Part shown: positions 11,800 to 24,113 of the stretch, piece by piece
Layout of the letters: each line of letters begins with the position of its first letter
Position numbering within the stretch: position 1 is the stretch's first letter
The notes under the pieces: model-generated
What the model was told of the DNA's origin: nothing
The model's database searches: none
What the model saw: the letters and a program-made list of their open reading frames with translations, nothing else
Origin: Salminus brasiliensis
Taxonomy: Eukaryota; Chordata; Actinopteri; Characiformes; Bryconidae
Assembly: GCF_030463535.1 (NCBI RefSeq)
Contig: NC_132901.1
Location: forward strand, 3,677,640-3,741,639
Direction: 5' to 3'
Length of the DNA: 64,000 bases
Translations under genes and position numbers: made by a program

Positions 11800-12054
11800 T
11801 GCTCCATCCAATAAGTCTGGGATGAGTTGGGGATGAGGTGAGTTGGTGATAATCCTGAGCTGACTAACGCTCTCGTCACTGAATGCAATCAAATTCTTAC
11901 AGCAGTGCTCCTCCAAATTTTAGTAGAAAGCCTTCTTCCCTGGCAGTAGAGAGAGTTACCCCAACAAAAGCAGGATCAACTCTTTTAAATGCCGTTAATT
12001 TTGGAAGAAGCAGTGAATGAACAGGCGTCCCAATACTTTTGTCAATATAGTGTA
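11800..12054 (+). mobile_element. Decayed Tc1-like transposon 3' end in last intron, unit 1
   Basis: The end reads GTCCCAATACTTTTGTCAATATAGTGTA, which matches my memory of a very common fish Tc1/mariner terminal repeat. Upstream, CACTGAATGCAATCAAATTC and a broken LVESLLPW-like frame look like the decayed C-terminus of its transposase. Present in all five units inside the intron between coding exon 8 and the 3'-UTR exon, so it predates the array. Confidence 0.65.
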
Positions 12055-12544
12055 GAGTCCCTAAAGTCTTTACAGGAAGCCCCAGCAGTGTGTGTAGCTG
12101 GGAATGGGTACACTTGACGTGCTTTGGCTTGCTTAAGGAAATTCCCATGTAAGGCTGGGAACTGTTTACCCTCGTCTTAATGACGACGACTCCGTCTGAT
12201 AAAAGATGAGAGTGAACGGCGGATTCTGGAAGGTGGGAAAGTTCACCACTGGTTTAATCTGCTGCTGTCTTAGAGGCCTGACACCAGTGTTTGTGGAAAT
12301 GGGGGTCAGCAGAGCTCCGAGAGGGGGGGTGGGACAGAGGGGCAGTTCACTCTTACAGTGAAGATCACCTCATTCCCTTTAAGCGCTAAGCGCTCCCCAC
12401 TTCTCGTAGAGCTTAGAAGCCTTTTTTTGGACAGAAGCACCAAACAGTGTATGAACCAAAAGCCTGTGAAGCGGTTAGCCTTTAGCTCACTGCTGCGCTG
12501 AGTAGAAGCTGCTGCTGCTGCTGTGTTGATTGTGTGTGTTTCAG

Positions 12545-13545
12545 GATTCCTCCTTTCCTCCATCCTTGGTTGTCTGGTTCCTCCAGAACTCATCCCTAGG
12601 TCATGCCATCTGCCAACTCCCGCCCCTTCTAGCCTCGACTCTGCCCCATCACTTTTTCCTCACTCCATGCCTTCACCTTCCCCTCTGGCCACACCTCGGA
12701 CCGCTGCTCGAACCTTCACGCGTCTTCTGCCCTTAATCTGCGGACCCTCCTAGGCGTAGAGCTTGTTCCCCGAGCTCCGCCGCTCCCTCTCGCTGCAGTA
12801 CCTCAGTTCCCTCGACCGTAGTCCATGCGCCCCTCCACTGTCAGTGCCTGGAGTAGAAGCCTCTGGACTGGCTCCTCCATTCTGCACGACTCCCCAGGTG
12901 CGTCGTCTTGCTGACCCGTCGCAGGATCGGCTGACCCTCCCTCGGCTTTCTCAGCTTTCCGTTATTCTGCTGTCTTCTAGCAGCTGGTCTCCACATTACG
13001 TCCGTCGTTAGTAAGAAGTACGTGTAGAAGTAAGGAAGGACTAAGAAGTACTTTTCCACAATCCGGCGCCAACCAGAGGAGGATGGGTTCCCCTACTGAG
13101 CCTGGGTTCCTCTCAAGGTTTCTTCCTGGCTTCTCAGGGAGTTTTTCCTTGCCACCGTTGCCCTCGGCTTGCTCCTTAGGGGTCTAGGCCCGGATTCTAG
13201 CCTTATTCACTAGCGACACAACGGGCTAAATTCAATGGAGTATTTAATCGGACGTCCGTCTTACTTATCTGACCTCTATACTTTAAATCAACCGCCCCCC
13301 TTGCAGCCCCCTCTCATATTATCAGAAGCTGATGGCATGGTCTGAACTAACAGACTTATCCTCTGACCAATCTGACCTCCTATAAATTCCAGCTCCGTCC
13401 TTCTCCCACCAAGCAGAAGCCACCTGAGCTCCAGCCCAGAGTTCTCAGAGTTCTCCCCCTTCCCTTACAGTCTCCTCCCATATGATCAGAAGCTGATGGC
13501 CTGGTCTGAACGCCCCTGATCAAAATAAAGATTTTTAGAGCACTG
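12545..13545 (+). other. 3'-UTR exon of kinase copy 1, with poly(A) signal
   Basis: The acceptor TGTGTTTCAG ends at 12544, and AATAAA lies at 13524-13529 followed by a GT-rich stretch. The upstream donor CAACAG|GTAAAA is at 11729|11730, 22 nt after the stop codon. That is too close to trigger nonsense-mediated decay under the usual 50-nt rule. Open frames inside (12523-12753, 12763-13011) cannot be joined in frame to the kinase. The segment at about 13073-13192 resembles the LINE 3'-UTR motif seen near 8602-8720. Confidence 0.65.
13524..13529 (+). terminator. Poly(A) signal AATAAA of kinase copy 1
   Basis: Canonical hexamer in GATCAAAATAAAGATTTTTA, about 1 kb into the last exon and followed by GTGAATGTGTTT. 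It is conserved at 24092, 37502 and 50630 in copies 2-4. Confidence 0.65.
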
Positions 13546-14376
13546 CTCAGGTGAATGTGTTTATTATCACTGATGATTCACTCCATTTCAGAAAGCATTA
13601 CTGTACATCATACTGACGCTAACAGCTAACAGCTAACAACGGTTCTACCTTCAGTGTTAGAACATGTGGAGGCATCTGGAGCCGAGCAGAGTCTTCAGAG
13701 CTGAAACGATGACCAGCTGTAGCCATAAGACACGTCTCTGGACAACTTGGCTATGATTAGTCAGATTCAGTGGTGGATTTATCTGTTTTACCTTCTGTTA
13801 AATGAGACATAAAATAATATGTCATATAAACAACTAAACAGAGCCTAAATGCTAACTCCAGCCACACAAGAGAAGGGAGAATGGCTGGGCAGAGGCTAAA
13901 AGCTAATGCTAGACGCAAAATAGCAATCAGTGCTACAGTTATTAGTGCTGAAGGACTGAGATGCTAATCTACTTTTAATAGCTTTGGTAAAGCTAACGCT
14001 AGGCTGACCGCTACTGACTGTGCTGACTGGACACAGCGAGAACTTAGAAAGCAACACCATCCAGTAAGACTTGAGAATAGTTACAGCAAATACGTTTGTT
14101 CGGATTTGGATTTGCTACAGTTCTAAGCTACGCTACGCTAGGCTAGGCTGTGCTATGGTATGCGGCCAGTCAGTCATATACACTGAGTAATAACTGACGA
14201 GCTCCTTCAGGCAATAAACAGACGCTAACGGCTAACTGCTGCCTCTGAGGTAAGAAAACACTTCATGAGGTAAAAATGATCCATTTCTGAGTGAATATTG
14301 GTAATATGTATCAGTTCTAACTGAATATTGATTATTTTAAAGCTTTAACTAAATCACTTTCACATTACTGTGGTAA
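13546..14376. other. Unit 1 trailing spacer
   Basis: No gene seen. It holds short GCTAAC/ACGCTA-rich stretches (CTAACAGCTAACAGCTAACA near 13619, CTACGCTACGCTAGGCTAGG near 14128). It ends CTTTCACATTACTGTGGTAA, the empty version of the site where units 2 and 3 carry an L2-type LINE. Confidence 0.7.
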
Positions 14377-15657
14377 AACGTCTGGTTATGACTGAGGACT
14401 TTAGCTAGCTAACAAGCTAACTAGCTGTAATGGAACGTAATGGCATTACTTTTATGCTAATGACCTTTAGGTATTAGATAGTGTGGTTTTAATTAGCATG
14501 AGGGAATTGTAGCTACGTAGCTAAGTAACATTATGTTGTAATGTAATCCGACTTTAATGGTTTAAACGAAGTTTTCAAATCTGAATCTTTTCACATCGCC
14601 AAGCTTTTTCACAACAGCCGTCCCCATTATCAGCCACTTCCCCGAAGTCAGCATTTCCGCCCTAGATGCACAAGATTACTACGTTGTTGTCATCTATGTC
14701 AAATATATCAAATATAACATGGATATTTGACGTAGTTTAGCATGTGATTGTGATTTTTGTCATGTTACATTCCCATTAGTTAGCTAACTAGCTACGTCTT
14801 TTTTCAGTCATTAGCACGGGGAGCTAGCTAACCATAAACGCTCATTCACACCATAAAGGTTTTTTAGGACGGGTTTGTGAGCATAAATGTGGGTATTTAT
14901 TTATACATATTTCATATTTTTATTTAATAGCTTTTTTGTTTTACTGTGGTGATGTTTTCAGATATTTTTGAAAATTTTTATTCTATATTTGACAAGTTTC
15001 TTTAAGTCTCTTTTCACTATACTGTTTTCCCCAAAATGACCCTTGCTGACCATAAAGCAGAGCTGATTTACCGTATTTTACCTCAGTAATCAGATTTTTA
15101 AAAGGTTTAAAGATGACTGAAGTGCTGTTGATTCAGTATGAATTCAGGGTGCAAAAGTGACACTGAATCATCATCAGATTAGATAATTGATTCAGTGAAT
15201 GATTCAATTAATTGATTCAATTAATTAATGTCGACAGTTTAGCATTGACTCAACATCTGTTTAATGACTGATTGCTATCGGAGTAGAACTTGGTGGAGGA
15301 AGTGACTGATTGGAGAGGTAAGACTTGGCGGTAGTGCTAGATGACTAGTCTGACCTCACGTCTGACCTCACGTCTGATCTTCACTATTTTCTTTCCTCAA
15401 AATGACCTGTGCTGCATAAAGCAGGGCTGATTTACCGTATTTTACCTCAGTAATCATATTTTTAAAAGGTTTAAAGATGTCTGAGGTGGCGTCAATCTTC
15501 TGTTGATGTTTTGTCAAAATTTCAGGGTTGATTCAGTATGAATTTAGGGAGCAAAATTGACGATGAATCAACATAAGATTGGATTATGGATTCAATGAAT
15601 GACGTTAACGGCGAAACTTTAACGTTGACTTAACATCTATTCAATGACTGATGAATG
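14377..15657. other. Unit 2 5' spacer
   Basis: Counterpart of 1-1313, with the same internal duplication but only two copies of the CTCACGTCTGAC repeat near 15350. The ORF seen at 165-359 in unit 1 is interrupted here, which supports treating it as non-coding. Confidence 0.7.
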
Positions 15658-17064
15658 CCTCATTAACACACACCTCAAACAGTAATACTAACCCCATCAG
15701 AAACCTCATTAACACACACCTCAAACATTAACACTAACCCCATCAGAAACTTCATTAACACACACCTCAAACAGTAACACTAACCCCATTAGAAACCTTA
15801 TTAACACACCTCAAACAGTAACACTAACATCAGAAAAAACCTCATTAACACACACCTCAAACAGTAAGACTAACCCCATTAGAAACCTCATTAACACACC
15901 TCAAACAGTAACACTAACCCCATTAGAAACCTCATTAACACACACCTCAAACATTAACACTAACCCCATTATAAACCTCATTACGACACACCTCAAACAG
16001 TAACACTAACCCCATTAGAAACCTCATTAACACACACCTCAGAAATTCCTACTAACCCCATTAGAAACCTCATTAACACACACCTCAAACAGTAACACTT
16101 ACCCCATTAGAAACCTTATTAACACACCTCAAACAGTAACACTAACACCAGAAGAAACCTCATTAACACACACCTCAAACAGTAAGACTAACCTCATTAG
16201 AAACCGCAAAGAGTAACACTAAGCCCATCAGAAACTTCATTAACACACACCTCAAACAATAACACTAACCCCATTATAAACCTCATTACCATGCACCTCA
16301 AACAGTAACAATAACCCCATTAGAAACTTCATTAACACACACCCCAAACAGTAACACTAACACCAGTAGAAACTTCATGAACACACACCTCAAACATTAA
16401 TACTAACCCCATCAGAAACCTTAACACACATCTTAAACAGTAAAACTAACCCCATTAAAAACTGCATTAACATACACCTCAAACAGTAACACTAACCCAA
16501 TCAGAAACCTCATTAACACATGCCTCAAACAGTAACACTAACCCCATTAGAAACCTCATTAACACATGCCTCAAACAGTAACACTAACCCCATTAGAAAC
16601 CTCATTAACACACACCTCAAACGGTAAAACTAACCCCATTAGAAACCTTATTAACACACACCACTAACAGTAACACTAACCCCAGTAGAAACCTCATCAA
16701 CACACACCTCAAACAGTAACACTAACCCCATCAGAAACCTCATTAACACACACCCCAAACAGTAACACCTCATTAACACACACCTTTAACAGTAAGAATA
16801 TCCCCATGAGAAACTTCATTAACACACACCTCAAACAGTAACACTAACCCTATAAGAAACCTCATTAACACACACCTCAAACAGTAACACTAACCCCATA
16901 TGAAACCTCATTAACACACACCTCAAACAGTAACACTAACCCCATAAGAAACCTCATTAACACACACATCAAACATTAACACTCACCCCATTAGAAACCT
17001 TATTAACACACACCTCAAACAGTAACACTAACCCCATTAGAAACCTCATTAACACACACCTCAG
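15658..17064. repeat. 46-bp minisatellite array, unit 2 (~31 copies)
   Basis: 1407 bp of the CATTAACACACACCTCAAAC family, about a third of the unit 1 length. It includes truncated copies such as CACACCTTTAACAGTAAGAA. Confidence 0.94.
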
Positions 17065-18004
17065 GAACTCAACAAATGTAAACCCATTACATCACATCTT
17101 CTCCACCTCATTAAACCCTTCTTATTTTACACCACCTTCATCATCTACTACCACACCACATCCTCCCTCACGAACAGACCCAATTCCTCAGATTCGGACT
17201 CAACCCAGAACAGTCCTCCTTACCAACTATCCTACAGCACTGGACCTCTTCACTGGTTCAGAAGCTCGCTCTTCCACACTCTTCCCTAGACTACAGCTGA
17301 TCTCTGAGCTGAAACTATCCCTTTAATCAATGCTCTCGTCTGGACTACGGTGGACTGATGCTAGCGTAGCACTCTTCCTGTAAACCATGTGATCCACCAA
17401 GCCCATTTCAGTCCACTTCAGGAGGTGGAAACATCTGCTCATCTCCAGACTTTTAATTCAGACAAGGCCTTGATTTGGGAAGCTCATACAGTATCTTCAT
17501 CTAGATGAAGAAGCGTCTTTCAGAGAAGAGCACAGAAGGTGTATTAGCTTTGACCTTGTCCTGAAACAGTGTCCATATCACTACACACTAATTCAGCCGC
17601 TCAGCCATACTGTCCCCGCCCGGCTTTTATTCCATGTTGATGTTTGCTTTTTTTGTCTGTACTGTCCTTGATGTCTGTATTTCTTGGAAAATGAAATTCG
17701 GCCGCTCTAGACATAGCTCCAAATCCGACTATTCTAATGTAGCACTGTTCTGAAGCTAATAAGGCATTTAGAACGAGAGCTAGCCAGGCTAACGTGCAGC
17801 CTCCACACAGGGGGGGTAGCTCAACACAATATATATATATATATACACACACATACATACATACACACACTGCCTGACCACCACTAGATTTAACTAAGCA
17901 AATAGATAAGAGGATAATTGTAGCCTTAAGAAAACCACTTGCTAGTGAGGCTAACCGGCAGAAACGGCTTTAGTTTGCTAAGGACAGAGATTTATGGTAC
18001 AGAG
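17065..18004. other. Unit 2 spacer with deletions
   Basis: Shorter than in unit 1. GGAGGTGGAAACATCTG replaces a longer junction near 17424. One copy of the AGACAAGGCCTTGATT direct repeat and the sequence between the copies are missing. CCCCGCC joins directly to GGCTTTTATTCC near 17620, skipping segments present in unit 5. A (TA)n/(CA)n microsatellite lies near 17829-17868 and is the empty counterpart of the Tc1 site in unit 5. Confidence 0.65.
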
Positions 18005-18290
18005 GTAGATCTACTTCACTACTGTACTAAAGTACTAAAATACTGTATCTGTATCTACTGGAGTATTATATACTTTTTTACTACACTACATATTTTAGTG
18101 TCTACATTGTTTATGTGCTGCATCGTTACTCGTTACAATTATAACGAACCATTTCAAACCCACATCATCACCTCCAGAGTACTAGATGGCGCTGTCGGGT
18201 TTGATGAAGCCGCCTCAGCATTGTACAGAAAATGTTGAGTACCTGAGTGCCACTCAAGTCACTTTTACTCAAGTCTGGGTCTCTAGTACT
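18005..18290. mobile_element. Non-autonomous DNA-transposon relic, unit 2
   Basis: Fuller version of the relic at 6752. Both the CTACTTCACTACTGTACTAA start and the TCACTTTTACTCAAGTCTGG end are present. Confidence 0.45.
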
Positions 18291-18376
18291 TTCTACATGT
18301 CTGGCTAGTAAGCATAAAGATTGGACTCTGGAGCAACGGGAGGACGATGTGGTTCAGGGAGAGTCCATTGTTACAC

Positions 18377-18460
18377 ATGGACCGGCCACCAGACCTGAAC
18401 CCCATTGAGAATCTTTGGGATCAGAGAAGCAGATGCACACTAGCAGACATAGAATACCCA
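18377..18460 (+). pseudogene. Short Tc1-like transposase fragment, unit 2
   Basis: The frame reads PPDLNPIENLWDQ, the signature around the third catalytic acidic residue of Tc1/mariner transposases. No flanking transposase remains. Also present in units 3 and 5 and deleted from units 1 and 4. Confidence 0.65.
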
Positions 18461-19611
18461 TAATGCACATGTCCCAAATCTGTGTTCACTACCTTTAGTG
18501 GAATTCTGTTCCCTATAATAGTGCCCTATATAGTGATCTGGTCTTACTGGTTGAGTAGTACCATAGTACTTGTGTTGTGTGATGTGTCAATCAGGTGTAT
18601 ATCTGCTACGCTTGACACCCCTAAGGCATGCTTTTGTTCACACTATAATTAACGCTATGATGGCGATGGTATCTGGAACTGCTGTTCCCTGTTCCTGCAG
18701 CTGGTGGCAGCAGAGGACACAACTAATCTGTGCAGTTACCATGCGATCGATCCAGGGTGAAGCCAAATCTCACATCTGCGGCCTGAATTCACCCCCTAAT
18801 ACCTGAGGACCCTGAGGAGCATCTTATTTAGCCTGCTACATTATTTAGCATTAGACTATTAGCCAACGTTAGCCTGACATAAGCCAATGAATGTGGAAGA
18901 CCCTTATTCATGGATGGGAGACCCGAGTTCCCTTCCTAGCTGAAGGCTACACCAATGAAACTGGGAAGTGAGCCTCCAAAATGTCTTCAAACCTGCTATG
19001 GTCAGGTCTTCTTGCTAACTTCCTGTTAGTGATCATGATGGACTACAGCTGGTAGCTTCTCAACGCCCACATTACCAGCCCTGAGTGGACTGACCAACAC
19101 ACAGTGCAACGGGAAAGTCCAGGGAGGTCAGTGCAGATCTGAGGAGGACGACTGTAGTAGACGTGTGCTGCTGAAGAGTGTCTCTACATGCACCAGCTGC
19201 ATCTCCTACAGACAGCAGCTAAGACAGTACGCCACCTACTGGTCAACAGTAAGTATTACAGAGGGAGAAGATCTTACAGAGTGAAGCGATGATGTAAAGC
19301 TCTCTGTTACAATTTAAAAATAGGATCAAATTGATTGATTGATTGATGTTAATGAGCATTGTTACATCGTTCGTTTGATCTCCTGTTTTATTTTCTCAGC
19401 AAAGACAAATCATCTCATCTTCCTGTTTTAACTGCAGGTGAACAGAGGACACGCGGACACTGGGCGGAACTCGCCATGGCAATCGAGCAGCTCTTTCTAT
19501 TGATGACATCACAATGGAGGAGCTCCCTGTCACAGTCTTCCGAGCTCGGAACTCCTTCACTTCTTCTCAGGACACTGAGGAAGAGACAAGCTGTCCGACT
19601 TGGTCCTGACG
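18461..19611. other. Unit 2 spacer with possible 5' leader splice sites
   Basis: Corresponds to 7010-9067 of unit 1 without the truncated LINE, so the candidate leader exon after TTTTATTTTCTCAG (19399) is uninterrupted apart from a small deletion (CATCTCATCTTCC). Confidence 0.4.
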
Positions 19612-20178
19612 TTTGTCTTAGCGATTGACTTAGCAGCAGTCGTAGCGGTTCACTTAGCGACAGTCTTAGTGAACGTCTTAGTGGTAGTCTTAGCGACAGT
19701 CTTAGTGATTGTCTTAGTGACAGTTTTAGTCTCACTGACTGGCTTAGCGATTTAGTGACTACCGTAGTTATTGGCTTGGTCACAGCCTTAGCTATTAGCT
19801 TAATCATAGTCTTAGAGACTAAACTGGTGATTATCCTAGCGACAGTCTCACTGATTGGCTTAGCGACTTAGTGACTGGCGTAGTTTTTGGCTTAGTCACA
19901 GCCTTAGCTACTACCTTAATCATAGTCTTAGAGACTAACTTAGTGATTGTCTTAGAGACAGTCTTAGGGATTGTCCTAGCCACTGGCTTAGTGACAGTTT
20001 TAGCTGTTGGCTTAGCATTAGACTTAGCCACTGGATTAGCTGATAGTATTAGTGACTAGCTTAGCAATAGCGTTAGAGACAGTCTTAGCTATTGGCTTAG
20101 TCACATTCTTAGCTGTTGGCTTAGCGACAGTATTAGCAACTGGCTTAGCCACAGTGTTAGTTATTGTCTTAGCTGTAG
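19612..20178. repeat. 12-bp minisatellite, unit 2
   Basis: About 567 bp of the CTTAGTGACAGT-type repeat. Minus-strand open frames here differ in start and length from those of other units, as expected for a non-coding repeat. Confidence 0.9.
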
Positions 20179-20207
20179 GAAATTGCAGGTTCTTCATCCA
20201 GCAGTAG

Positions 20208-22275
20208 ATGATGGAGCAGGAGTCTACAGCTACAGGTCATTCATACAGTTCTGCTGGAATCTGATCTTACAGATCCACACTTTGTTGCTTTGATTAGATT
20301 TTAGATTTAGGTCTCGGGATCCATGTTTACTCTCTGTGATGTGAACTGGAATAAGCTCTGTTAGGAGCTTCATTAAGAGCTAAGAGAATTGTAGGCACTA
20401 CCTACTCCATTCTAGACGTCAGTCTGTACAGACTCCAACCCTTATGTCCTGTATTTAGATGTTGGGCGGCGAAAGAGGAAAAGAAAGGAGGAGGGCAGCC
20501 AGAGGTTCTCACAGAGAACAACCGAGGTTGCCAGAAGTAAAAGCCCGGTAAGGAAGAGAAGGAAGGGAGAAGTTAGCCAGCCCAAAATAATGACCAGAAG
20601 ACAGCGGAGCGACATCAAGCCAGGTTAGCCCATTGGCCAGACCACTGCACACAAGGAGGTGGTCCAGTATTTAGTGCAATAGCCTGTGCTGCTAATAGAT
20701 AGACTCCTGAGAGATGATGGGGAGAGAGCTGATGTTCAGCTTCAACACTGTTTGTTTTCAACAGACACTTTTGCCTCTCTCTACGTCACTGGAGAGAAAC
20801 TGGGAGAAGGAGGCTTCGGCGCCGTCTTCGAGGGAACCCGGGTTTCCGACGGCCTACAGGTTCTTAAATCACCCCTCCAGAACTTCATTATCTCATCTGT
20901 TCCCTTTTCAGTCCTCATAACATTCACACCTCGTCTCCTCTCTGTCTGCAGGTGGCCGTTAAATTCGTCACCAAGCGGGACGACGATGAATACGTCCAAT
21001 GCGTAAGTGCACCTGGAAGCCAGGTTTTACTGTCCGATCACACATCACGCTCCCAGACTTCACTGCACTCACCTTTCCACCAACCTTGCCCTGTGTTCCT
21101 GTTCTTCCAGCCTGTTCAGCTCAAGACAGTGCCCATGGAGGTGGCTCTAATGAACAGGATGAGCCAGCCACCCACCAGCAATGTGGTGAAGCTCATCGAG
21201 TGGTTCGACGAGCCTGAGCGCTACATCCTGGTCCTGGAGCGCCCAGATCCTTGCCAGGACTTGCAGTCCTTGATCGACCAGTGGGGAGGTTCGGTCAGTG
21301 AAGAGATAGCCAGGGACATCATGCTCCAGACGGTGGAGGCAGCAAGAACGTGCCAGAAGCGAGGTGTCCTGCACAGAGACATCAAACTGGAGAACTTCCT
21401 GATCAACACAGACACCTCAGAGATCAAGCTGATCGACTTCGGCTGTGGGGACTGGGTCAAGAAAGGCGGATACCGTGAATTTGCAGGTAAACTGGAGTCT
21501 AGGGACGAAATTTACACGTTACCTTAGAAACATGAGCCTGAGAGGACCCATGTGTCCCTCTCATGGCCACTTCACTGGAAAGGTAACGAGCTGGACGCTC
21601 TTCTTCTTTTATGTTGTCAGGCACCTTTCAGTACTGCCCCCCAGAGTTCTTTCTAAAGGGGAGGTACCACGCCAGTCCTGCGACAGTCTGGTCTCTAGGA
21701 GTCCTGCTGTTCAGGCTGGTTAGTGGACACCTTCCCTTTACAGACGAGCAGGAAATCGTGGAGGGGCTTCTGAGCTTCAAGGACCACCTATCCAATGGTG
21801 AGATAACTGAGAGCCTCCTCGAGAGACTCTTAGAAGTTCAGGACGACGTGTTCTGCACGGTCGTCTTTCTGAAATGTACTTAAGTATCTCTCTCACATCC
21901 AATCCAATCCCGTCCCTCTGCACAGAATGCTGCAATCTGATTAGGAGGTGTCTGCAGCGCAACCCATCCCAGAGGCCCAAAGTGAAGCAGATCCTGAAGC
22001 ACGACTGGTTCCAGTGCAGCGTTCCTACCGAGGATCAGGTTAGCCATGGAAAATGAGAATGACTGCTTAGAGAAAAAAGAGTAGAAGCTAAAATATCTAG
22101 AGTTGTGATCGAGGAGGCGAAGGAAAGAAAAACTACTAGAAATGAAGAGGAAGATCTGAATTCTCAGCATTTCTGATCCTTAGACGTGCTTCCGTCTCCA
22201 ATGCGTATCTCCTGGGTTGTGTTTCAGGTCCTGAGAACAGAGCAGCCTTCAGAGCAGAGGAGACAAACCGTCTGA
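20208..22275 (+). CDS. PIM-like serine/threonine protein kinase, copy 2
   Basis: Same eight-exon structure as copy 1 with no indels: 20208-20235, 20459-20623, 20765-20859, 20952-21002, 21111-21486, 21621-21797, 21926-22038 and 22228-22275. Predicted 350 aa. Residue 118 is Lys and residue 195 is Gln (GCCAGAAGC), otherwise identical to copy 1. Synonymous changes include ACA for Thr119, AAA for Lys52 and CTG for Leu267. The acceptor of exon 3 is TTTTCAACAG instead of TTTTCCACAG and still fits the consensus. Catalytic motifs are all intact, so I see no reason to call it a pseudogene. Confidence 0.87.
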
Positions 22276-22367
22276 AGTTGGCCCGTTTCATCAACAGGTA
22301 AAAATGGGTATAAGGAGCTCCAGCGTTGAGCTGTGGAGCTGTGGAGCTGTGCTTTATGGAATGATGG

Positions 22368-22622
22368 TGCTCCATCCAATAAGTCTGGGATGAGTTGGGG
22401 ATGAGGTGAGTTGGTGATAATCCTGAGCTGACTAACGCTCTCGTCACTGAATGCAATCAAATTCTCACAGCAGTGCTCCTCCAAATTTTAGTAGAAAGGC
22501 GTCTTCCCTGGCAGTAGAGAGAGTTACCCCAACAAAAGCAGGATCAACTCTTTTAAATGCCGTTAATTTTGGAAGAAGCAGTGAATGAACAGGTGTCCCA
22601 ATACTTTTGTCAATATAGTGTA
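22368..22622 (+). mobile_element. Decayed Tc1-like 3' end in last intron, unit 2
   Basis: Paralogue of the relic at 11800, with the terminus GTGTCCCAATACTTTTGTCA. Confidence 0.62.
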
Positions 22623-23112
22623 GAGTCCCTAAAGTCTTTACAGGAAGCCCCAGCAGTGTGTGTAGCTGGGAATGGGTACACTTGACGTGCTTTGTCTTGC
22701 TTAAGGAAATTCCCATGTAAGGCTGGGAACTGTTTACCCTCGTCTTAATGACGACGACTCCGTCTGATAAATGATGAGAGTGAACGGCGGATTCTGGAAG
22801 GTGGGAAAGTTCACCACTGGTTTAATCTGCTGCTGTCTTAGAGGCCTGACACCAGTGTTTGTGGAAATGGGGGTCAGCAGAGCTCCGAGAGGGGGGGCGG
22901 GACAGAGGGGCAGTTCACTCTTACAGTGAAGATGACCTCATTCCCTTTAAGCGCTAAGCGCTCCCCACTTCTCGTAGAGCTTAGAAGCCTTTTTTTGGAC
23001 AGAAGCACCAAACAGTGTATGAACCAAAAGCCTGTGAAGCGGTTAGCCTTTAGCTCACTGCTGCGCTGAGTAGAAGCTGCTGCTGCTGCTGTGTTGATTG
23101 TGTGTGTTTCAG

Positions 23113-24113
23113 GATTCCTCCTTTCCTCCATCCTTGGTTGCCTGGTTCCTCCAGAACTCATCCCTAGGTCATGCCATCTGCCAAGTCCCGCCTCTTCTAG
23201 CCTCGACTCTGCCCCATCACTTTTTCCTCACTCCATGCCTTCACCTTCCCCTCTGGCCACACCTCGGACCGCTGCTCGAACCTTCGCACGTCTTCTGCCC
23301 TTAATCTGCGGACCCTCCTAGGCGTAGAGCTTGTTCCCCGAGCTTCGCTGCTCCCTCTCGCTGCAGTACCTCAGTTCCCTCGACCGTAGTCCATGCGCCC
23401 CTCCACTGTCAGTGCCTGGAGTAGAAGCCTCTGGACTGGCTCCTCCATTCTGCACGACTCCCCAGGTGCGTCGTCTTGCTGACCCGTCGCAGGATCGGCT
23501 GACCCTCCCTCGGCTTTCTCAGCTTTCCGTTATTCTGCTGTCTTCTAGCAGCCGGTCTCCACATTACGTCCGTCGTTAGTAAGAAGTACGTGTAGAAGTA
23601 AGGAAGGACTAAGAAGTACTTTTCCACAATCCGGCGCCAACCAGAGGAGGATGGGTTCCCCTACTGAGCCTGGGTTCCTCTCAAGGTTTCTTCCTGGCTT
23701 CTCAGGGAGTTTTTCCTTGCCACCGTTGCCCTCGGCTTGCTCCTTAGGGGTCTAGGCCCGGATTCTAGCCTTATTCACTAGCGACACAACAGGCTAAATT
23801 CAATGGAGTATTTAATCGGACGTCCGTCTTACTTATCTGACCTCTATACTTTAAATCAACCGCCCCCCTTACAGCCCCCTCTCATATTATCAGAAGCTGA
23901 TGGCATGGTCTGAACTAATAGACTTATCCTCTGACCAATCTGACCTCCTATAAATTCCAGCTCCGTCCTTCTCCCACCAAGCAGAAGCCACCTGAGCTCC
24001 AGCCCAGAGTTCTCAGAGTTCTCCCCCTTCCCTTACAGTCTCCTCCCATATGATCAGAAGCTGATGGCCTGGTCTGAACGCCCCTGATCAAAATAAAGAT
24101 TTTTAGAGCACTG
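23113..24113 (+). other. 3'-UTR exon of kinase copy 2
   Basis: The acceptor TGTGTTTCAG ends at 23112, and AATAAA lies at 24092-24097. The LINE-derived 3'-UTR motif recurs at about 23641-23760. Confidence 0.63.

Larger units (their letters stand above)
1..14376 (+). repeat. Tandem segmental-duplication unit 1 (with PIM-like kinase copy 1)
   Basis: First of five head-to-tail paralogous units. The opening bases AACGTCTGGTTATGACTGAG recur at 14377, 28239, 41649 and 51483, and near-identical sequence follows each time. This unit is the longest because of a 4.4-kb 46-bp minisatellite and a private truncated LINE. It lacks the L2-type LINE that ends units 2 and 3. The start coincides with the window edge only because the boundary is defined from it; the true duplication junction could lie anywhere in the period. 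Confidence 0.9.

Noticed and set aside
11312-12148. Minus-strand ORFs opposite the kinase exons and last intron
   Set aside because: They are antisense shadows of the kinase exons and of the decayed Tc1 relic.
12523-12753. 76-codon + strand ORF over the 3'-UTR exon (and 12530-12736, 12763-13011)
   Set aside because: Neither frame can be joined in phase to the upstream kinase exon without meeting a stop. Pro/Ser/Leu-rich composition is expected from C-rich UTR sequence.
18377-18460. Possible active Tc1 transposase in units 2 and 3
   Set aside because: Only about 28 codons around PDLNPIENLW remain, with no terminal repeats or other catalytic residues.
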